64,000 nucleotides of DNA from Cristatella mucedo. Taxonomy: Eukaryota; Bryozoa; Phylactolaemata; Cristatellidae. This document shows, in pieces, positions 56,565 to 64,000 of this stretch. The stretch is from contig WPIO01000007.1 in NCBI GenBank assembly GCA_009760855.2, positions 479,501-543,500 of the forward strand, in the 5' to 3' direction. Positions within the stretch are counted from its first letter, which is position 1. Each line of letters starts with the position of its first letter. The notes beneath the pieces were generated by a model, which ran no database searches, had not been told where the DNA came from, and saw only the letters and a program-made list of their open reading frames with translations. The position numbers and the translations under genes were made by a program.

Positions 56565-59449
56565 GAAAAAGCTTAGAAGACAGCATGCAACACAGGTGAA
56601 GCTTGCACGAGATTGAGGCTGGGGTATGAGATCCAGGCCAATTTCCGTCGTCGCATTAGGCGATTCGCCTTAGTCCATGGGGCGTTGAGCCTGAAGGGAC
56701 GTCTATTTGGCGAGAACGAGGGGTCTGTATCCTATATACTTCGTTGACGATCCTTCGGCGATCGACAAAGAAACGAGGATCTACGATGTGCGTTAATCCC
56801 TTTAATTGCTATCTCCTCGGGTCAATTCGGTAGTTTGTGTGTGTAGCGATAGCTCAATGGTCGGTGAATAAGAGATAAACGTGCAGAGATGGTTTCCTTT
56901 GGTCGAGCAAGCGGTCAAAGGATTTGAAATTTAGTGGTGCGTGCACAATCGCAGTAAAACAGCACAACTCCTCGGCGCAAGGAACGCTTGTATGAGAACG
57001 ATACGCGCGACTCTGTGAAGGACTGACCGGCTGGCGGACATTTAAGACGGTCGACATCTTTCCTTTCGTCTACCGTGACGAGTTTTTTTTCCCAACTTTT
57101 CTCTCAAATCTTCTCGTTTCGGTTGATTGAAACGAAAGGACATGAATTTCTTTTACCACTACAAACGAATTTCAATTCTGCCATGTGCAGCCGCAGGAGA
57201 AACTGTCAGTTCAGAATCTTCTGCTTCCTCGGCGACGCTGCTGTCCGTCACATGGTCCGCATCAAGCGAAAGCTAATGACCAACTTGCGACGATGCTCAA
57301 CCGCGAGTGACAGATAGTGACATGGCGAAGCGTATGGAGAGCGGCTCTATTCCAGCATGACGACGCCGAATCCCGGCTTGCACCAGCGCGCCAGAAGACG
57401 CACGGAGGCCAAAAGCTCGATTGACACTTCGTCATCGGCGCTGGATCATTGCTAGACTACGTGCCGCCAATTGTGCGAGGATGCGGACGAGTTCAAAGGT
57501 CAGTGAATAGCGCTCTACCTCGAGATTATGAGCTTGGAGATTGACCACTGACTTTGAACTAGGGATTGCTTATGAGCTAGCCGCGATCAAAACAGGATCG
57601 CGAGACGCGCGATATTTATTTCTGTAGCCCAACGCACGAACTAATGTCCGACCTGCCCGGCAAATGCGTCAATTTGAGCCTGGCAGGAGTTGCGCCCTAG
57701 ACCTCGGGTCTGGCAGTTGAGGCTGCACTCTCAGCGGGGCTGCGACCTGGGCTGCCCCCTATTCCCACGCCCCACCTGACGGTCAGCAACGACGACATTA
57801 CATCTAAATTCCACTCGACGAGCTATCGACGAGCGCTCCTGTCGAATAAACACTATAGTTTGTGCTAAAATATTTCATTAATTGCGAGTGTAGGTCCGCC
57901 TACGTGAAAACCTTGCCGGTCACGACCCCTAAGTAAACATTTTGCAGGTCGTGCCCCTCCGATAAAAATCCTGGCTCCGCCGTGACCCTCCGTCGCTATC
58001 AATTATAAACGCTCTAGGCTATGGATGGATACGCGCTGTCTATCGAGGCGTTACGAGCGCCCCGTCTCGTTGCTTTGCTGCAGCGTTACGCCGCTACCGT
58101 CGGCGCACCTGCATTCATTATTAATGCACCCGCAAGTCGTAGCCGCAGAACGAGGCTCAGCACTTTAGGGTTATTGGCCGCACAGGTCGGCTGATGCTAG
58201 TGCTGTTAAGAGCTCAGTAGCTGCGGCCTAGCACTTATCAGGATGCGGAAGCTGCCAAACCAGTCTGTAACACTTACGTATTAAGATTGAACACCAACGA
58301 TGACGCACCCAATAGCGAGCCGCCGTGGGCGTCCTAGCTCCGCAGTGAAAACTGCCCAGCAACCCGAGATGGAAGTGTTTCATACTGGTTCAGGTCTGCT
58401 TTCTGCGAAGCCTGGTTGGAAAGATTGAATTGTCTACTCTCGTCTCGACTATACCTGACTTTGATGGCGTTTGGGATGAGGATGCAGCTGCTCGTGCAGC
58501 TTCCAGTGAGCTGGCGCGCTGCTATCTCGGATGCTCGCTACCTTGAATCGGAAACACCCTAAAACTCCTTTTTACTAATAACAAGTTAGTGCCAGATTTA
58601 CGGGCGGATGTAACTGAATTTAGTCGCAACAGGAGCTGACGCTAAGTGGAAAAGAAAGTTATCGGCTGTTGCGCACATTGGAAATCAATTTAAGCTCGCC
58701 AATCAGCAGACGTGATATTCTCGCCACTTAATTTCGAGACGTCAGTTATATTACGGCACCTCGATCTTAAACTGCACGCCTCTAGGTGCAGCAATTGCAG
58801 CTATCGAGCAAATTTTTAGCTATTTTATCTCTGCTAGTATTGAAAATATCGGTCAAAGTAGCCAAGAATGATGCTCGTTCGATGAACGCTGGCTTCGAGA
58901 ATCCTCGCTTGTCTTCGCAGCTTATAGGACGGTTTGCCAAAGGGAAAGCCTGAGCAGCATTTAGTGGAATTGCTGTACTCTCTCCTAACTATGAGACCTT
59001 GGGCTAGCGTGTTATTTCACGGGAATAGGAGCTATCGAGTCACAGCACTAAGCTCCGTTGTTTATCAGTGAAAAACAGCTAGGACGCGTGGGTTTGCACG
59101 TACGCGTACGGTTGATTAAAACTCCAGAATTGCGTCCTCGGCTAAAGGAAGGTTGGAAAGTAACCAGAAGGTAAATATACCACGGAAGCTCCAACGGGCC
59201 TTACCCAACCTAGCCATTCCGGATCAATGAGACCCACGCTAGCTGAGCAACTACTGTAAAATCGGTGTAGCCATAAACTCACAGTGTTTGTTCATCAGTG
59301 ATTGTGACACGCATGGGCTTGGGCCTCCAGAGCGGAAGTGAGGCAGGTCGCTTTGGGGGAGGGAGCCACGTGCAATTTGAGCTGACCCGATGACTACCGG
59401 ATATTGCGAAAACCATGTGCGTCATGTATTTGGTTGGCGCAGTGGAAAG
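56565..59449. other. No gene recognised
   Basis: Nearly 3 kb of mixed, unique-looking DNA. An open stretch at about 58400-58545 (VCFLRSLVGKIEL...) lacks start and motif. It may hold introns or undetected 3' exons of the upstream gene. Confidence 0.35.
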
Positions 59450-59535
59450 GAAAAATCAGGTCAAGTCATGGGATGTCGTGACGGAAGTCGGGAGTGAGTC
59501 CCGAGCTTCGGGAGCATACGAACTAAAGATTCCCA
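59450..59535 (-). mobile_element. LINE family A internal fragment
   Basis: Matches the block GGTCAAGTC...GACGGAAGTCGGGAGTGAGT...GGGAGCATACGAACTAAAG found in the longer copies; no 3' tail. Confidence 0.7.
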
Positions 59536-60054
59536 TAGTGTAGCTAAATGCAATACATTCTCTGGGTTTGTCATGGGTCACATTTATCCGTGAAACGAGA
59601 TGCTGCTGTACAGGCGAAGAAACTCACCTTTGATAACATTATCACCTTGCATTTTAAGCTGTGTTGTCCATGATCGAATTCCTAACATGCAATAGCATTC
59701 TATGTATGGTATGTATGGGATTCAAAAGTCTCCTACTACAGAACGACCGGAAACCGTCTGCCGAGGGCTAAATATAGAAAACGAATGGGATAGCAGTAGT
59801 AGTCTCGGTGTAAAGAAGTCTCCCTCATACTCTTGATCCTTCCCATTGTTGAACGTGGCTTATTCCTCACACGTGCAGTTCAAGTGCTGGTTCGGCTTCT
59901 AGGGTGTGTGTAGTTTTAACTCTGAAGGACCTGTCTCGAACCAGCGATCACACATTACGTGCTGAAGGTATTACCTTGTCAGCTGTTTTGCAGAACAGGT
60001 TTCTCTTTGAGTTGGAATGTCATTTGTTAAAAAACTCCTCTTTTCTTCCAATTG

Positions 60055-60150
60055 ATAGTAGTAATAATAATATTAATACATTTGCATAGCACTCAAGAAA
60101 ACTCTTTCTTCAGAATTTATTTTTTAGGCACTTTACATATGAGTTCCCTC
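60055..60150 (-). mobile_element. LINE A/SINE2 tail fragment, decayed
   Basis: AGTAATAATAATATTAATACATTTGCATAGCACTCAAGAAAACTC...TTAGGCACTTTACATATGAG, with a ~15 bp insertion in the hairpin loop. Confidence 0.45.
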
Positions 60151-60219
60151 GTGATTTGTCACCTATTTTTGCTCACAGGTATGCCTAAAATACAAAAGAT
60201 TCGACTTAACTGCAAATAG

Positions 60220-60492
60220 GAAAACGTCCATTTATCTCGTAACGCTTGGCTGATAGGTACTCAATCTGCACTTTTGGCTGATGCCCGCCCAGAAACGATC
60301 TTCCCGGAGAGATGCAGAATTAATCAAAACACACTAACGAATTTTAAAGGTAGAACTGACTATAAAGAAATCTTGATGAACACCGCCGCTGTGATTGAGC
60401 AGAGCGTGTGGAAGTTAAGCCGGTGCAGTGAAGATCCAAGAATAAACTTGGAGAAGCTTGGCCTTGATCAAGCCACCGGATCTGCCAACTAG
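60220..60492 (+). CDS. Terminal coding exon of an unrecognised gene
   Basis: A 90-codon open stretch from the stop at 60217 to TAG at 60490-60492, with protein-like composition (few low-complexity runs, balanced charge, three Cys) and AATAAA 93 bp downstream. No suitable ATG opens it. Possible acceptors are CCGCCCAG at 60292 or TGCAAATAG at 60219. A possible upstream exon at 59903-59998 (ends CAGAACAG|GTTTCT) encodes a similarly protein-like stretch, but its phase does not fit either acceptor. It could be a 3' exon of the meteorin-like gene at 53.9 kb, whose end is missing, or a separate gene. I do not recognise the protein. Confidence 0.4.
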   Translation, partial: ENVHLSRNAWLIGTQSALLADARPETIFPERCRINQNTLTNFKGRTDYKEILMNTAAVIEQSVWKLSRCSEDPRINLEKLGLDQATGSAN

Positions 60493-60584
60493 ATAGCTTT
60501 CCCGTTTGAAGTTTGGCAGGGAGCCATAAATGAAGTTGGCCGGTTTGTTTATCCGTATGAGCGTGTCAAACTTTTTCCTCTGGC

Positions 60585-60590
60585 AATAAA
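60585..60590 (+). promoter_or_regulatory. Polyadenylation signal AATAAA
   Basis: AATAAA lies 93 bp after the TAG of the open stretch at 60220-60492, as expected for a short 3' UTR. Confidence 0.45.
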
Positions 60591-60851
60591 ACATTTTGTT
60601 AGCTACCTATCGCACAGAGATTAATTCTTAGTGCTTCGCGTAAGTGTGCTCAACTTTAACAGGCCTTTCACTGCTATCGGCTCGTAGATGTGATTTGCTA
60701 GCCTGAAGAGAAAGCTGATGGGTTCAACTTGCAGCTCTACCTCATTAACCCTAGACTCATTTGCTCACTACCCACCTACATCACTTAATGGTCTCCCTGT
60801 CTCTCTGTCCTTCTGTCTCTCTGTCTGTCTGTCTGTATGTCTGTCTGCCCT

Positions 60852-60873
60852 TCTCTCTCTCTCTCTCTCTCTC

Positions 60874-60932
<59 letters not shown>
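60852..60932. repeat. (CT)n microsatellite
   Basis: CT repeat with one CTCCTC interruption; preceded by CTGT repeats from 60798. Confidence 0.97.
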
Positions 60933-60936
<4 letters not shown>

Positions 60937-61124
60937 AAGCAATGCTCAACAACTAAAACTTTTGATCTGGCCCGAGGTAATTCTACATCGCATGCGTCTA
61001 CAATTTAGGATAATATTTACCGGCGCTTCAATCTTTTTATACCAAGTGCCTGAATGTTCATCTTTTAGGAAAGGGATTTATATAAATGCTGCTTTATGAT
61101 AAAAATTAGCGTTGAGGGAGATAC

Positions 61125-61245
61125 ATGCATACCAAAAGCCGCGTAGGCTGTGAGTGTGCTATACCAAACTCTTCCGCGTAACACCCAATAAGTCTTTACG
61201 GCTTTGTGGAGTTACTGATGGAGATACATTACATTACATGTATAG
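61125..61245 (+). mobile_element. LINE family B 3' end
   Basis: AAAAGCCGCGTAGGCTGTGAGTGTGCTATACCAAACTCTTCCGCGTAACACCC followed by CTTTGTGGAGTTACTGATGGAGATAC and TTACATTACA repeats. Confidence 0.75.
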
Positions 61246-61249
61246 ATAT

Positions 61250-61352
61250 GTAGAAATGTGTAGACATGTGTAGACATGTATAGATAGATAGATGGACAGA
61301 TAGATAGATAGAGAGAGAGAGAGTGAGCGAGAGAGAGAGAGAGAGGAGGAGG
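61250..61352. repeat. (TAGA)n/(GA)n microsatellite
   Basis: Imperfect TAGA and TAGACATGTG repeats run into GA. Confidence 0.9.
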
Positions 61353-62754
61353 GAAAATAAAGATCTTGGAAAAAGCAGGAGCCGATAAGACACTGGGTAG
61401 AGTAGTGTGTCGCTGATGCTAAGTTACCTCAATCAGATACTTCTGGATTTCAACTCATTGTTGAGGTGGCCATGCACAGTGAGCAGCAAAACGTACACCC
61501 TGGAATGCAGGTAAAAACATGTGACCTCATTCAAATAATACCTTGCATAGAAGTTGCATAACAAAACTTGTATTCTAAAAACAGCGAGCACGCTAATAAG
61601 CAGTGCCCTCAACAAGGCTCAGAGAACCTTCTGGCATTTGAAAGAGGGTCCGACCTCCCAAGGCTATATTCCTTGCAAATAGATTGCATCCATTCGCAAT
61701 TAGTACTTCTATTAGAATCGAGAATAGCGAGTTTCATGTCCACCAGCATCGAGCGACCAGGCAGGTAAAGAAGCGAGTAGTGAATAATAGCACGATTACT
61801 CACCGAAGTGGAACTGCACGATCGACGTGGCCTGGTGCCGCTCTGCCCGCTCGTCGTGCGAAAGAGGCGAAAGCCTCTCTCCACTAGTTTTCGCTGCTCG
61901 TATAGCGAGCTGGCAATTAAGACTCGGCAATATCGAATCCAGCGAAGCTACGTCGCTCACTGCGGATAGATTGGAGTGAGCTTTTCCCTCGGTATGTCAA
62001 GGCCTGCCCGCAGGCTGCTGCTGCAGACTTTGGACGCTGGACACGCTAGTTCGGTAGATGTGAGATTATATATGAGATACGAGAAAAGTTGTCCCTTCTG
62101 TTTGCATACTATGCCCTAATAGTTGGGTGGGAACCAAGCCAGGTTGAATAAATGTAGGGTTAAAGGGCTCACCAGAGAGAGGTCACTGTTTTCATCCATG
62201 GCGTAAATAGAATATGCCGATAAAGGCACACTCCGGAACTGCATAGCATGGTCATTTAATCAAGTTTTTCATGTATCCGCGCCCTCATGTAACTGGCTAG
62301 CAAAGTGAGCCGTACGAGTGGCTTGCAACGGAGCTCAGGTGATTCGCAAGCTGAAAAGCGTACGCTTGCGTTATGAATAGAGAGCTAAGCACAGTGCCCG
62401 CGGCAGTAGCTTGACCTCGCAGCTAGTGACTAATGGCGATGCAACTAGGTGCTCGACAAACGGCTAACGAGTCACGGAAGCAGCTCAAAAGCACCGCAAG
62501 GCTATGCGAGCGATTGCCGGTAAAGACAGCAATTGATATGGCACGTTCATCACTCAACAATACATCAGAGGCGCTATGATTGTCTAGTGAACTCTATCCA
62601 GAGTACGGAGGCGGCACGGCAGCAAAGATGCTGGAAAACTGGTCACCCCCAAACTGGTCTTTCAGCAAGATTTAAGTTAGTTGTTATGTCGGAAATACTT
62701 GCTTCCTCATAAACTCTAGAGATGGCCACAATCTGAATAGAGTATCCTCGCATT
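61353..62754. other. No gene seen
   Basis: Unique DNA with short frames only. Confidence 0.4.
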
Positions 62755-62985
62755 TGTGCTGCACCCTCAAAGAAATAAATCTCTCTCCAGTCACTTTAAA
62801 TATGCTTTAAAAAACACTGACCTTGCACACGTCGCCTTTAACCTTCTTATGCTTGTTTGCATTCAGCATGCTACCACTAACCATTCGATCGCGCTTCCTT
62901 TGCAGCACATGTAAAGTGCATAGAAAGAAATTTAAGTTCTCTGACAGAACTATACAAACGTATTGCTATTAATATTAACCCTAAT
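62755..62985 (+). mobile_element. LINE family A 3' ends, rearranged
   Basis: A reversed hairpin tail (62763-62808) is followed by a forward 3' UTR and hairpin tail (62910-62945), then ATT-like sequence. Confidence 0.6.
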
Positions 62986-63560
62986 TGGTCAGCGATATCA
63001 TGCAGAGTTTCAGCACGCATAAGCACACAAAGGACAATTCACGTAGATCTAGCTAACGCTATGAGAACACTTAGGTTTTTCGCTTCTTTTTTAATGCATT
63101 TAAGTCATCGGCTGCGAAACTCTAGATGTGTGACTCTGTCTGGTAAGTTCCACGCTTTGGTAGCATACGAGCTACAATTGTAAATGCAACGTTTCTAAAG
63201 GATTTGAAGTTGATTGGATGCGCAGCTACATGACTCGAGACAAAAGAGCGAGTAGTAGGATGCTTAGCCTGAATGGTAAGTTGTTCGTATAGTTTGGCTG
63301 GAACTGGAGAATGGAGGAACCTAAACATGATTGAAAAAGCCTTAAAAGTCAACTCGGAGTCATTACTCGGCAGTGAGTAGTGGAGTAAAAAAGCCTGGCT
63401 GCAGTCTTGCACCTAGTGCAAGCACGTTATTGCATGGACCTCAAGACGAGTTAGTAGTGAGCCACAGAAGTCGAGACAGACGGTATGAATATCATAGATG
63501 TTTGGAAGAAATTGAGTGTGGTATGTCTGCCTAATAAGTCATCCCAAATGTTTTTTGCAG
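62986..63560 (-). mobile_element. LINE family A, divergent copy
   Basis: The minus-strand frame 63122-63412 encodes a divergent RT C-terminal segment (ELTFKAFSIMFRFLHS, LYEQLTIQAKHPTTRS). It shares the reversed 3' UTR words (CAGCACGCATAAGCACACAAAGGAC). Confidence 0.7.
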
Positions 63561-63699
63561 TGGTACCTAGTCAAAAGAATCGACTGATGAATTCCGCAAG
63601 TCTGTTAAGCGAGTGTAAAATGCCGGAAGGTACTGTGGGACCAAATCAGAGATAGAGTTGTGTGTCATGGAAATGGAAATGAAAGCTTTGATCCTGCTT

Positions 63700-63835
63700 C
63701 TTGAGTAATTTTGTCGGGAGTAAAGTGTTCACCTTTGACAACTAAGATCATGGGCTCGAGCCTTGCAGCTTTTGTGCAGTATCTGGATAGAGATTAAGTT
63801 CTTAATGGTCAGTATATAAATGAATTATATTGATT
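63700..63835 (+). mobile_element. SINE2
   Basis: AAGTGTTCACCTTTGACAAC, ATGGGCTCGAGCC box B, AGAGATTAAGTTCTTAATGG tail and TATAAATGAATTATA end. Confidence 0.72.
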
Positions 63836-64000
63836 TAGTGTTTACATCAGAAAGAGTACGATTCTAAAAAGGCTCGACCTAGAACGAAATCCTGGGGTAC
63901 CTCTTACTTTAAAGTCTAACCAAATGACAGGCGGCCACTGACATCTAAGCGCGGCAATCTTCCACTGGCATAGATGGTAATCATGGCAGTTCAATGCAAG

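Noticed and set aside
58330-58546. ~70-codon open stretch after GTTCAG with protein-like composition
   Set aside because: No ATG, no convincing acceptor and no motif; length is within chance.

Overview
This 64 kb window is nuclear DNA of an animal, most likely an invertebrate; I cannot place the phylum. It has no operons or ribosome binding sites. It does have spliced genes with short GT-AG introns (about 85-340 bp), many 5'-truncated non-LTR retrotransposons, tRNA-derived SINEs, long microsatellites ((GA)n, (ATCT)n, (TA)n, (GT)n) and GC-rich islands. Most long open frames are chance products of GC-rich DNA, of GA/CT repeats, or of LINE remnants.

Three host genes are supported. (1) At 31597-32943 (+) an essentially intronless class A GPCR of 448 codons lies in a GC-rich island. 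(2) At 42269-44887 (+) and (3) at 53884 to about 55265 (+) are two multi-exon genes that I read, by joining exons by eye, as tandem paralogues of the secreted meteorin/meteorin-like family (signal peptide, CUB-like N-terminal half, NTR-like C-terminal half). Their third recognisable exon matches at 21 of 34 positions without gaps. The exons are short, so no single open frame reveals the genes. A further terminal exon with a poly(A) signal lies at about 60220-60590, and a few unassigned open frames are listed with low confidence.

The rest is repeat-dominated. LINE family A (L2/CR1-like, about 17 copies or fragments) and LINE family B (CR1-like, 10 copies or fragments) occur throughout in both orientations, nearly all 5'-truncated and broken. 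Two SINE families are present. SINE2 ends in a tail that matches the 3' hairpin of LINE A (GCGCC...AGAGA..TCTCT..GGCGC), the pattern expected of a SINE that borrows a LINE's reverse transcriptase. A 471 bp foldback element with ~85 bp inverted repeats is at 20353-20823.

Layout: 0-6 kb, repeats and GC-rich unique DNA; 6-9 kb, a GC-rich island; 9-14.6 kb, LINE cluster; 14.6-19 kb, unique DNA with a 280 bp (GA)n tract; 19-24 kb, repeats, foldback element and a 250 bp (ATCT)n tract; 24.6-26.3 kb, a degenerate pyrimidine-rich array; 27-29 kb, SINE, LINE and (GA)n; 29.9-34.7 kb, the GPCR island; 37.1 kb, an alternating purine-pyrimidine tract; 38-42 kb, LINE cluster; 42.2-44.9 kb, first meteorin-like gene; 45-53 kb, LINE-rich; 53.9-55.3 kb, second meteorin-like gene; 55-64 kb, mostly unique DNA with LINE and SINE pieces. 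I ran no searches; family names rest on motifs read by eye.
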